NCBI GenBank assembly: GCA_964584785.1
Contig: CAZPBY010000018.1
Location: forward strand, 38,487 to 102,486
Direction: 5' to 3'
Source of the DNA: JAHFTY01 sp964584785
GTDB lineage: Bacteria; Acidobacteriota; Terriglobia; 20CM-2-55-15
Length of the DNA: 64,000 nucleotides
The notes under the pieces were generated by a model that did not search any database, had not been told where the DNA came from, and saw only the letters and a program-made list of their open reading frames with translations. Both the position numbers and the translations under genes were made by a program. Positions 27,296 through 35,224 of this stretch are shown piece after piece (the first letter of the stretch is position 1; every line of letters begins with the position of its first letter).

Positions 27296-28054
27296 TTACG
27301 ATAATTGCGATTCGATATCGTCCAGCATATCCTCCGCAGGACCTCGCAATGCCGCGTCGAGATGTGCCGATGAGGGTGTCGCTTCAACATTGATCTCCAC
27401 AGTGTAAGCCCCGCGCCGTTTGGCTTCCTGCGCCAGCGCCGCAGCAGGATAAACCAGGGACGAGGTTCCCACCGCGAAGAACAAGTCGCAATCGAGAGCA
27501 TCTATCGACGCTTGCAGCACGCGCGGATCGATGGCCTCACCAAACCAGACCACGCCGGGCCGGATCAGTCCGCCGCAATGAGGACACTCCGGAGGAATTC
27601 GGGGGAAAGGAACTGTTTCATCCCGCCAACGTTCCGGTGAGGCGGCGCAGCGCTCCCAGCACGACACTTCCCAGATCGATCCGTGAAATCGAATCACGTT
27701 GCGCGTGCCTGCTCGTTCGTGCAATCCGTCGACGTTCTGTGTGATCAACGTGAACTGCCGATACCGATGACTCCATCTGCTGAGCACTTCGTGGGCGCGA
27801 TTCGGGGCCTTCGTCTTTAGAACCTGCCGTCGCCAGTCGTACCATTCCCACACCAGTTTGGGATCGCTTCGGAACGCGTCCGGCGTGGCTAGTGACTGCG
27901 GTGTATTTTTCTTCCACAGCCCATCGGGTCCACGGAACGTCGGCACGCCGCTCGCAGCGGAGACGCCGGCGCCCGTCAAGACTGTGATTCGCGCGTCGTG
28001 GCGTAAATGTGAGGCGATCTGCTCGAACCAATGCAGAAGATCCGGCCGTTTCAT
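27296..28054 (-). CDS. cobB: Sir2-type NAD-dependent protein deacylase
   Basis: 252 residues. NAD-binding GAGVSAASGVPTFRG, TQNVDGLHERAG, catalytic FHGS (about H125), zinc cysteines CWERC and CPHC, and VGTSSLVYPAA are intact. The pair Y72/R75 (WEWYDWRRQ) marks the class III group that prefers succinyl or malonyl lysine. It overlaps the upstream vapC by 4 bases, so sirtuin and toxin-antitoxin appear to be in one transcript, which is unusual. Confidence 0.92.
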   Translation of the reverse strand: MKRPDLLHWFEQIASHLRHDARITVLTGAGVSAASGVPTFRGPDGLWKKNTPQSLATPDAFRSDPKLVWEWYDWRRQVLKTKAPNRAHEVLSRWSHRYRQFTLITQNVDGLHERAGTRNVIRFHGSIWEVSCWERCAASPERWRDETVPFPRIPPECPHCGGLIRPGVVWFGEAIDPRVLQASIDALDCDLFFAVGTSSLVYPAAALAQEAKRRGAYTVEINVEATPSSAHLDAALRGPAEDMLDDIESQLS

Positions 28055-28482
28055 GACCGCGATCGCAGGTGAGGCTTGAAGTAATGGATGCGAGCGTGTC
28101 GATAAGCCTTCAACGTTTTGTCCGTTGTCAGGAGGATCAGCTTGTGTTGTCGAGCTGTGGCAACGATCAACTCATCCGCAGGATCACGATGCGGAAACTG
28201 GGGAAGATTCATGGCATCCGTGACAACTTCGGCCGTAAGACCAAGGACCTCGATATTCGGCGCCAGCGCGTCGGAAAACCAGCCGGCGAGGTCTTTGGGT
28301 AAATGCAGTTTCCCGATCTGAACCTTTTTCCCGATTTCCCAGATGCTGATGGCCGCCACGCCGAACACTTCGCGCGGCGCTGTTAACAGGCGGAGCGGTC
28401 CGGCCGGAATCGTTTGCGGTTCGTTCACCGCCCTTAACCAAACGCCGGTATCCAGCAGATACTTCACTTTGTGGCATCCCAC
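28051..28482 (-). CDS. vapC: VapC-like PIN-domain toxin
   Basis: 143 residues from a GTG at 28482. PIN features: YLLDTGVWLRAV (first Asp), SIWEIGKKV (Glu), HRDPADELIVATARQHKLILLTTDKTL with three acidic residues. This is the VapC subgroup often found with Phd/YefM-like antitoxins. It overlaps its antitoxin upstream by 19 bases and the sirtuin downstream by 4 bases. Target RNA unknown. Confidence 0.88.
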   Translation of the reverse strand: MGCHKVKYLLDTGVWLRAVNEPQTIPAGPLRLLTAPREVFGVAAISIWEIGKKVQIGKLHLPKDLAGWFSDALAPNIEVLGLTAEVVTDAMNLPQFPHRDPADELIVATARQHKLILLTTDKTLKAYRHARIHYFKPHLRSRS

Positions 28483-28685
28483 TCGACGTCCAGCGGCTTG
28501 TCGACATCGCGTGGCAACGGAATCGGACTAAGGCAGGCGCCGACAAACGTTCGTGGTTTGAGTTCCGGAACAACCCGCGCGAAGGGCTTGCCTCGTTTGA
28601 GGACTTGAACGACTTCTCCGGCTTCGAGCCATTTCGAAATTCTGTTGAATTGATTACGAAGATCCCGAACGGTTGCTGTCTTCAT
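28464..28685 (-). CDS. vapB: VapB/Phd-like antitoxin
   Basis: 73 residues. The start MKTATVRDLRNQFNRISKWLEAGEVVQV followed by LKRGKPFARVVPE is typical of Phd/YefM-type antitoxins. I chose the ATG at 28685, next to a palindromic operator, over a longer ORF reaching 28766 that would run through the operator and into the ndh gene. It should bind the PIN toxin and repress the operon. Confidence 0.87.
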   Translation of the reverse strand: MKTATVRDLRNQFNRISKWLEAGEVVQVLKRGKPFARVVPELKPRTFVGACLSPIPLPRDVDKPLDVEWDATK

Positions 28686-28687
28686 AC

Positions 28688-28705
28688 GTGATACAAGTGT
28701 ATCAC
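28688..28705. promoter_or_regulatory. Palindromic operator of vapBC-sir2
   Basis: GTGATACAAGTGTATCAC is a perfect palindrome with 8-base arms and a 2-base centre, ending two bases upstream of the antitoxin ATG. Its position and symmetry fit autorepression by an antitoxin dimer. Confidence 0.75.
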
Positions 28706-28734
28706 ATCGCAATTTATCCAAAGTCCGGTTGTTC

Positions 28735-29988
28735 TTATCGGTTCTGGCGCCACTCTTTACCCACAATCAGCCGGGCGCCCCGGCCGAATGTGAGGTATGA
28801 CCAGGCCCATTGCAGGACAACCAGCAGGCGATTCTTGAAACCGGTCAAATAGTAAATGTGGACGACCAGCCATGCGACCCACGCCAGCCAGCCATTGAGC
28901 CGGAAAGAGCCCATTTCCAGAATGGCCTTGCTTCGCCCGATTGTCGCCATCTGACCTTTATCCCAAAAGCGAAACGGCTGCCGCGTCTGGCCTTTCATAT
29001 CTGCAAGGATGGTTCGGCCGATGTATCGGCCTTGTTGCATGGCTACCGGGGCGGTTCCGGGCAGCGGCTTTCCGGTTTGGTGAACGAACAGCGCCTGGTC
29101 GCCTGCGACGAACACGTTGGGATAGCCGTTCACACTCAGGTCTGGACTGACGGGAACCCTGCCCTGAGCGTCCACATCCAAACCCGCAAGCCTGCCCAAC
29201 GGCGAGGCTTTCACACCCGCGGCCCAGAGCACGGTTGCAGCAGAGAGACGATCTTTGCCGACCTCCACGCCTTTCGAATCGACCGCGGTAACGGGGCACG
29301 ACGTCCAAACTTGAACTCCAAGCTTTTCGAGATCCCGGACCGCGCGGTTGGCCTGCGGTTCGGAGAACATCGGAAGAATTCTCGGTCCGGCTTCGATCAG
29401 GATCACTCGCGCCAGACCGGCGTTGATGGACTTGAAGTCTTTCGCGAGCGTGAAACGGCTCATTTCACCGATAGCGCCGGCAAGTTCCACACCAGTCGGT
29501 CCGCCTCCGACGACGACAAACGTCAGGAATCGGCGCCGCGCCTCGGGATCCGTCACACGTTCGGCTTGTTCGAAGGCGACAAGGATTCGGCGCCGGATCT
29601 CCGTCGCTTGTTCCAGCGTCTTCAGTCCGGGTGCATTTTCTTCCCAGTCGTCGTGGCCGAAATAGGTGTGCGTGGACCCGCAGCCGAGGATCAAATAGTC
29701 GTACGCCAGTTCGCCGACATCGGCGATCGCTGTTTCTCGTGCGAGATCGATTCGCTGAACCTCGCCGAGCAGCACCGTGATGTTGGCGTATTCCGAAAGC
29801 ATCGCGCGAATGGGCGCGGCGATGTCCGCCGGACTCAATCCGGCGGTTGCGACCTGGTACAGGAGAGGTTGAAACAGGTGGTAATTGCGGCGGTCAATCA
29901 GCGTGACGTTCACTCCCGGCGCTGCACCCAGGGTCTTCGCGGCATTGTACCCGGCGAAACCTGCTCCGACGATCAGGACGCGAGTCAT
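28735..29988 (-). CDS. ndh: Type II NADH dehydrogenase (NDH-2)
   Basis: 417 residues. Two dinucleotide-binding motifs (VLIVGAGFAGYNAAKTLG and VVVGGGPTGVELAGAIGEM), the DRRNYHLFQPLLYQVATAGLSP signature, FVAGDQA and the quinone-site AMQQGRY are present, and the C-terminus carries amphipathic and hydrophobic helices for membrane attachment. It oxidises NADH and reduces quinone without pumping protons. The ATG at 29988 overlaps the upstream reductase stop (ATGA), so both flavoproteins form one operon. Confidence 0.92.
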   Translation of the reverse strand: MTRVLIVGAGFAGYNAAKTLGAAPGVNVTLIDRRNYHLFQPLLYQVATAGLSPADIAAPIRAMLSEYANITVLLGEVQRIDLARETAIADVGELAYDYLILGCGSTHTYFGHDDWEENAPGLKTLEQATEIRRRILVAFEQAERVTDPEARRRFLTFVVVGGGPTGVELAGAIGEMSRFTLAKDFKSINAGLARVILIEAGPRILPMFSEPQANRAVRDLEKLGVQVWTSCPVTAVDSKGVEVGKDRLSAATVLWAAGVKASPLGRLAGLDVDAQGRVPVSPDLSVNGYPNVFVAGDQALFVHQTGKPLPGTAPVAMQQGRYIGRTILADMKGQTRQPFRFWDKGQMATIGRSKAILEMGSFRLNGWLAWVAWLVVHIYYLTGFKNRLLVVLQWAWSYLTFGRGARLIVGKEWRQNR

Positions 29989-31058
29989 GCCGGCTTCTTG
30001 CGGGATCGAGCGGCCTGCGAAATTTTTTCGCCAATCAACGAGATTTTGTTGTCGCGAAGCCGCTTTTCGCTCAGCCAGTACGGGCTGGTGATTTCCTTGA
30101 ATGCGTGGATTGCGGCCTGGATGCCTTCCGCCCACGCGACGGTGATCAGTTTGATGTCCCCGTGGACGTCACCGACTGCGAATATCCCGGTGCGGCTTGT
30201 TTCGAAATAAGGGTCGATGGAAATGCTGCCGTCTTCATTCAAACGCAGGGCCAGCCTTTCGAAGGTTTCCTTTGCGGAAAGAAATCCGATCTGCACGATG
30301 GACAGCGAACAGTCGAGATCGTGCCCGTTGGTCAGATTCAAGCGGAGCAGATCGCCCGAGAACGATGCGGACTGAACTTCGCTCGAGCTGTGGATAACCG
30401 CCCCGGCTTCGCGGATCCGCGCCAACGTGTCGGGTTTACCGATGGGAACCGCTTCGCGAACGATGAGATCGACGTGCCCGCGCCGGCCAAGCACCATCAA
30501 AGCCGCATCCAGAGCGGAATCACCGCCTCCGACGACGGCAACGCGCTGACCGTCGTAGTCACCTATTTTTGGAACTTTGTAGTGAACGTTTCTCGAATTC
30601 AGCTGATCGAGAACAGCGAGCCGGCGTGGATAGTGGAGCAGTCCGCAGGCAATGATCACCTTGCGGCACAGGTAGGCAGCCTTCGAAGTGACGACTCGCT
30701 TGAGTCGATCTTCCGCTTCGACTTCCTGCGTGTCTTCGATGGAAACCAACTCTTCGCTGAAGCGAAACTGGACCAGCGCGTTCACGGCCTGACGATAAGT
30801 CCGCTCGGAGAGTTCTTCGCCGCTGATTCCGTCCGGAAAGCCGGGAATGTCCACGATGCGCTTATCGGCATACAGGAATTGCGGCTGACCCCCAGGCTTG
30901 TCTTTCGCTTCGATGACAAGAGTGGTCAGTGCGCGATGGGCGGTGGTCAGGCTGGCCGCCAGTCCCGCGGGGCCGGCGCCGATGATGACGACATCCCAGT
31001 AAGGTAAGTGATCGAAATCCAAACCCGCTTCGAGAGCCGTGACATTGAAATCCGACAT
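29985..31058 (-). CDS. Ferredoxin/flavodoxin-NADP reductase, thioredoxin-reductase-like
   Basis: 357 residues with two Rossmann motifs (VVIIGAGPAGLAASLTTAHR and VAVVGGGDSALDAALMV) and GIFAVGDVHGD. The redox CxxC of thioredoxin reductase is absent: the corresponding region reads IACGLLHYPRRL. This places it with type 2 ferredoxin-NADP reductases (YumC-like) or with bacillithiol-disulfide reductase-like YpdA proteins. Co-transcribed with ndh. Physiological partner cannot be told from sequence. Confidence 0.78.
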   Translation of the reverse strand: MSDFNVTALEAGLDFDHLPYWDVVIIGAGPAGLAASLTTAHRALTTLVIEAKDKPGGQPQFLYADKRIVDIPGFPDGISGEELSERTYRQAVNALVQFRFSEELVSIEDTQEVEAEDRLKRVVTSKAAYLCRKVIIACGLLHYPRRLAVLDQLNSRNVHYKVPKIGDYDGQRVAVVGGGDSALDAALMVLGRRGHVDLIVREAVPIGKPDTLARIREAGAVIHSSSEVQSASFSGDLLRLNLTNGHDLDCSLSIVQIGFLSAKETFERLALRLNEDGSISIDPYFETSRTGIFAVGDVHGDIKLITVAWAEGIQAAIHAFKEITSPYWLSEKRLRDNKISLIGEKISQAARSRKKPA

Positions 31059-31079
31059 GGCAGCATTCTACGCCGCGTT

Positions 31080-31108
31080 TTGTGCGCCGTCGCTTCTTGT
31101 GCTAGTTT
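31080..31108 (+). promoter_or_regulatory. Candidate sigma-70 promoter of the amidohydrolase gene
   Basis: TTGTGC (31080-31085), 17-base spacer, TAGTTT (31103-31108) preceded by an extended TGTGC. The GTGCTANNNT pattern recurs before other genes here (for example 60832-60841), which supports it as a real -10 type. Confidence 0.4.
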
Positions 31109-31135
31109 CCAGATCCAATCAAAAGAGGTGAAGCC

Positions 31136-32674
31136 ATGCTTGCGAGAATCGCCTGGTGTGCGGTCGGATGCGCGGTAGTGCTTCTGGCTTCCGCGATCGT
31201 TGCAGTGCCGGCAGGATTTCAAGCGGCTAGTCAAGCCATCGTCGGCGGTACGGTGATCGACGGAAATGGCGGATCGCCGCTCGCCGACGCGAGTGTTGTG
31301 ATCGCCGGAGGGAGGATCACCGCAATTGGCCCGAGGTCATCGGTCCGGATACCTCAGGGTGCGGCGATCATCGATGCGGCCGGAAAGTATGTGGTTCCGG
31401 GTTTCATCGACACGAACGTTCACCTGTCGTTGTACGGCGGAGTGAAGGAGCGTTACGAAACCCTGGTGCGCTATCACGCACGTCAGAACGAGATCGTGCT
31501 CGAAGCGGCTCAGATTGATTTGAAGCACGGCATCACGACGGTTCGCGACAGCTACGGCATGCTCATCCCGCTCACTCGCGTCCGTGACGCCATCGCGCGA
31601 GGCGAAGCGGTCGGCTCGCGGATTCTTGCGGCCGGAAATATCGTCGGCTGGGGCGGACCATATTCCATCACCTTCAGCCTGATTCCGGAGAAAGACCTCA
31701 CCTTGTTCCAGGAACAGGTCAATGACGATATCACTCAAGGCGCGGGTGAGACACTGATGGACATGACGCCGGCGGAGCTGCGTAATGCGATCGGGGCGTA
31801 TCTGGACAAGGGACCGGACTTCATCAAATACGGCGGAACAAGTCATTTTTCGGAGCCGACCTTCATCGGTTTCTCCGCGGAGGCCCAAAGGATTCTTGTC
31901 GATGAAGCCCACAAGCGGGGACGCGCCGCCGAGACGCATGCCACCACGATCGAAGGTCTGCGCGTCGCGCTTCAGTCAGGCATCGATAACATCCAGCATC
32001 CCGAGCTACTCACACCGCGGGAAATTCCGGAAGACCTCGTCCACATGATCGTCGAAAAGAACGCGACGTGCTCCATGCTTGTCGGCACGATCACGGGCGA
32101 CGCATGGCGCAAGCACCTCAAGGCACGAGAGGATGCGGAGAAGAAGTTTCAGGAAGCCGACAAAAAGGGCTCCACTCACGCGAAGACGTCCGCGGAGGAA
32201 CGGCGGCGAGCCACGGACGCTGAAGCGGGCCTGGAAATGCGTCGACACAACGCTCAGAAACTGATTCAGGACGGCTGCCGGACAACGGTCGGAACGGATA
32301 GCTACTGGGCTGCGGCGCCGGAGCTTTCACGCGAACCCAAGCCGGAGAATCAGGATCACGGAATCGGAACGATCATTGCCATCGAAGGCCTGGTCGAACT
32401 CGGAATGAGTCCCTCGCAGGCTCTCGTGGCCGCAACGAAGAACGGCGCGATCGTCAGCCGTCGACAAAACGATCTCGGCACACTCGAAGTGGGCAAGATC
32501 GCTGACATCCTTATTCTCGATGCCGATCCACTGGCGGACATTCACAATATTCGCAAGCTGCGTTCGGTGATGAAAGAAGGTCGCATCATCGACACTTCTC
32601 GTCTGCCGGAGAAACGCGTTCTTTCATGGCCGCCCCCTCCGAGTCGCACCGAAGCGAAGCAGGGCGGCAGGTAA
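31136..32674 (+). CDS. Secreted amidohydrolase, imidazolonepropionase-like
   Basis: 512 residues with an N-terminal signal or anchor segment (about 6-30) and a metal-dependent hydrolase barrel: PGFIDTNVHL, FIKYGG (candidate carboxylated Lys), ETHATTIEG, NIQHPE and VGTDSYW. In related enzymes the first metal motif is HxH; here the first His is Asn (TNVH), so binuclear metal binding may be altered. The C-terminal block DLGTLEVGKIADILILDADPL is family-typical. Probably hydrolyses a cyclic amide or dipeptide outside the cytoplasm. GAGGTGAAG precedes the ATG. Confidence 0.85.
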   Translation: MLARIAWCAVGCAVVLLASAIVAVPAGFQAASQAIVGGTVIDGNGGSPLADASVVIAGGRITAIGPRSSVRIPQGAAIIDAAGKYVVPGFIDTNVHLSLYGGVKERYETLVRYHARQNEIVLEAAQIDLKHGITTVRDSYGMLIPLTRVRDAIARGEAVGSRILAAGNIVGWGGPYSITFSLIPEKDLTLFQEQVNDDITQGAGETLMDMTPAELRNAIGAYLDKGPDFIKYGGTSHFSEPTFIGFSAEAQRILVDEAHKRGRAAETHATTIEGLRVALQSGIDNIQHPELLTPREIPEDLVHMIVEKNATCSMLVGTITGDAWRKHLKAREDAEKKFQEADKKGSTHAKTSAEERRRATDAEAGLEMRRHNAQKLIQDGCRTTVGTDSYWAAAPELSREPKPENQDHGIGTIIAIEGLVELGMSPSQALVAATKNGAIVSRRQNDLGTLEVGKIADILILDADPLADIHNIRKLRSVMKEGRIIDTSRLPEKRVLSWPPPPSRTEAKQGGR

Positions 32675-32745
32675 CGCGGCGAAAGAACTTCTACTCCTTC
32701 CTCAGAAAGGCGCAGGATGTGATAAACGCGTCGTTGAGGTGACGT

Positions 32746-34296
32746 ATGAGTGTCCGGCATTCGTTTCTCGTATTGTTGTTTCTCCTGCTCTTCAGAGTGA
32801 CATCCGGCGCAGCAACATCCTGCGAAGGCCTGGCGAACCTCAAATTGCCGGACACGGTGATCACCATCGCACAGTCCGTCGCCGCGGGCGAATTCACGCC
32901 GCCCAGAAACGGCATAAAAGCAGTGCCGGCGGCGTTTTGCCGCGTGGCCGGCAAGATCAAGCCGACAAACGATTCCGACATTGGATTCGAGCTGTGGCTT
33001 CCCACATCGGGGTGGACGGGACGTTATGAGTCCGTCGGCAATGGAGGTTTTGCTGGTTCGATCCGCTACGATTCCATGTTGAATCCGCTGCTGGGCGGGT
33101 CGGCAGTCGCATCCACGGATGACGGTCATAGCGGCGGAGGCTCGGCCTGGGCTCTGGGTCATCCCGAGAAGATCATCGACTACGGCTATCGCGCCGTACA
33201 TCTCACCGCCGAGATCGGAAAGGCGATCACGACAGCTTTTTACGACACGAAGCCGCACCACTCCTATTTCGTCGGCTGTTCAAAAGGCGGACAGGAAGCC
33301 TTGATGGAGGCTCAGCGCTTTCCGAATGACTTCGATGGCATTCTTGGAGCGGCCACTGCGAATCAATGGACAGCCCTGTTTTCGAGTTTCGCGTGGAATC
33401 AGAAACTGAATCAGGCGGACAAATCCAGGTACATTTCGCCCACGGAATTGGAAAACATCGGCGCTGCGACAATTGCAGCCTGCGATGCGTTAGACGGCGT
33501 TAAGGACGGTCTGATCAGCAACCCTTTGACTTGCAATCCGAACACGTCCAGTTTTTCGCTGACGGCTGCACAACGAAAAACTTTCGAAGCGATTCACTCG
33601 GGGCCGAAAAACAGCGCGGGAAAACCTGTCTATACAGGAGAGCCCTTTGGCGGCGAAAACATCAGCTGGAGAGGAAGTATCACCGGTCCGGGCTTTGAGG
33701 AGGCTTCGGCGCGAGCTTCTCAAACGATGTATGCGAACGGTTTCTTTGCGAATTTTGTCTATCAGGATGCCGCCTGGGATTTTCACCGTTTCGATATCGA
33801 CAAAAGTCCGGCGGATGCGGAAAAGGCCGTCGGACAAATTCTGAATTCGGACAAGCTGGATCTCACGCCATTCAAGGCCCACGGTGGAAAACTCATCCAG
33901 TGGCACGGCTGGGCCGACTCGCTCGTCACACCGCTCGGATCGGTGGAGTATTACAAGAGAGTCAGCGCTGCTCAGGAAACTCCGTCAAAGACGCCCGAGT
34001 TCTACCGGCTGTTCCTCGCGCCGGGCGTCGATCATTGCGGAGGTGGCCCGGGACCCAATCAGTTTGGCCAGGCGGGAGGCAATGGTGATCCCGATCACGA
34101 CATCGTTGCTGCCTTGTATCAGTGGGTGGAAAAAGGAATCGCGCCGGGCAGAATTATCGCCACGAAGTACATCGAGAATGATCCGGCCAAAGGCGTCGCG
34201 ATGACGCGGCCGTTGTGTCCGTATCCACAGGTCGCCAAATACAAAGGTACGGGTGACACCAACGCCGCGACGAGCTTCGTGTGCAGTGCTCCGTGA
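32746..34296 (+). CDS. Secreted tannase / feruloyl esterase family hydrolase
   Basis: 516 residues with a signal peptide (about 1-24). The nucleophile elbow GCSKGGQEAL and the downstream GVDHCGGGPG carry the paired Cys that bridge the catalytic Ser and His in tannases (CS-D-HC motif); the Asp is probably in WHGWADSLV. Cys-rich loops (CDALDGVKDGLISNPLTC) follow the calcium-site pattern of the family. Likely an extracytoplasmic esterase for phenolic esters. It lies 71 bases downstream of the amidohydrolase gene and may share its transcript. Confidence 0.9.
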   Translation: MSVRHSFLVLLFLLLFRVTSGAATSCEGLANLKLPDTVITIAQSVAAGEFTPPRNGIKAVPAAFCRVAGKIKPTNDSDIGFELWLPTSGWTGRYESVGNGGFAGSIRYDSMLNPLLGGSAVASTDDGHSGGGSAWALGHPEKIIDYGYRAVHLTAEIGKAITTAFYDTKPHHSYFVGCSKGGQEALMEAQRFPNDFDGILGAATANQWTALFSSFAWNQKLNQADKSRYISPTELENIGAATIAACDALDGVKDGLISNPLTCNPNTSSFSLTAAQRKTFEAIHSGPKNSAGKPVYTGEPFGGENISWRGSITGPGFEEASARASQTMYANGFFANFVYQDAAWDFHRFDIDKSPADAEKAVGQILNSDKLDLTPFKAHGGKLIQWHGWADSLVTPLGSVEYYKRVSAAQETPSKTPEFYRLFLAPGVDHCGGGPGPNQFGQAGGNGDPDHDIVAALYQWVEKGIAPGRIIATKYIENDPAKGVAMTRPLCPYPQVAKYKGTGDTNAATSFVCSAP

Positions 34297-34321
34297 TACA
34301 TGTGCTACGGTGTGCGACCAA

Positions 34322-34570
34322 AACTCCCCTCCTCACCGAATCTTGGAGTGGTGGAGCCGCGACTCCCCTCCGAAGTTAGGAGGGGACGTCTGCACCGCAG
34401 GTGCAGACGGGGGTGGTTTGAAACGATGCGCAGCCTCCGTATAGATATCGCGCGAAGCGCAACCGATTTGAAAGGAGCGCTTCGCGGTCTTTGAAAACCA
34501 CCCCGACTGCTCGGGCTGAAACGCCCTCGCAGTCTGCCCCTCCTGACTCAGCTGACTCAGGAGGGGAGTT
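34322..34570. repeat. Compound palindromic intergenic element (AGGAGGGG family)
   Basis: A 249-base element bounded by the perfect 12-base inverted repeat AACTCCCCTCCT (34322-34333) and AGGAGGGGAGTT (34559-34570). Inside are a perfect hairpin GTCTGCACC/GGTGCAGAC (34388-34408), a second inverted pair GGGGTGGTTT/AAACCACCCC, and CGCGAAGCGC/GCGCTTCGCG. No coding frame is convincing. The nested symmetry suggests a non-autonomous mobile palindrome (MITE- or REP-like). It fills most of the 394-base gap between the esterase and the next gene. Confidence 0.75.
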
Positions 34571-34619
34571 CGAACGCGTAGACTCACACTCGGTGCCGAT
34601 TTTATCCTCTCACTTTTCG

Positions 34620-34649
34620 TTGTCTGGTTTGTGTTACGGCGCGTATCAT
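34620..34649 (+). promoter_or_regulatory. Candidate sigma-70 promoter
   Basis: TTGTCT (34620-34625), an 18-base spacer, TATCAT (34644-34649), 41 bases upstream of the ATG at 34691. Confidence 0.4.
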
Positions 34650-34690
34650 CCTCGCCAAATCGCACCGACAGAAAGGGGAGGTCTGAGAAC

Positions 34691-35170
34691 ATGAATCGAT
34701 CAAAACGGTTCGTGCTGGGTTTCGCCGTCATCGCCGCTGTACTCGCGTTGAGTTGTACGGCGTTCGCAGCGGACAACTGGCTGGGCAGCTGGAAACTCAA
34801 CGTCGCAAAATCGAAGTATTCTCCCGGCCCAGCGCCAAAAAGCCAGACGCTCAAGCAGGAGGCCTCGGCGGGCGGGATGAAGGCGACAACCGACGGCGTG
34901 GACGGCGAAGGCAAGCCCACACACACGGAGTACACCGCGAAGTATGACGGCAAGGACTATCCATGGAAGGGGAACGTCAATGCCGACATGCTTTCACTGA
35001 AACGCATCGATGACAATTCGTACGAAGCCGTGTGGAAGCTCAAAGGCAAGACGACAATAACGTCCAGGACCGTCGTCTCCAAAGATGGGAAAACCCGAAC
35101 GAGCACCCAAACCGGCAAGGATGCTCAGGGCCGAACAGTCAATAACGTTACGGTCTACGACAAACAGTAA
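34691..35170 (+). CDS. Small secreted protein, unknown function
   Basis: 159 residues with a clear signal peptide (MNRSKRFVLGFAVIAAVLAL, cleavage near AFAA). The mature part, beginning DNWLGSWKLNVAKSKYSPGPAPKSQ, is rich in alternating polar/hydrophobic strands and looks like a small beta-barrel (lipocalin-like). I know no function. The ATG at 34691 has AAGGGGAGG upstream and was preferred to an earlier in-frame codon at 34631. Confidence 0.8.
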   Translation: MNRSKRFVLGFAVIAAVLALSCTAFAADNWLGSWKLNVAKSKYSPGPAPKSQTLKQEASAGGMKATTDGVDGEGKPTHTEYTAKYDGKDYPWKGNVNADMLSLKRIDDNSYEAVWKLKGKTTITSRTVVSKDGKTRTSTQTGKDAQGRTVNNVTVYDKQ

Positions 35171-35224
35171 CTCGTCGTCGCGGCTGCAGCCACAACGTCT
35201 GCGGCCGCGTCAACCGGGGGGTTC

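Noticed and set aside
27296..28685. Anti-phage Sir2 defence system
   Set aside because: Sir2 has ordinary deacylase architecture with zinc cysteines and no fused or adjacent Argonaute, SLOG or HerA partner; only the vapBC linkage is odd.
28810..30210. 466-residue ORF antisense to ndh
   Set aside because: Shadow frame of NDH-2; low-complexity, no recognisable motif, no ribosome site.
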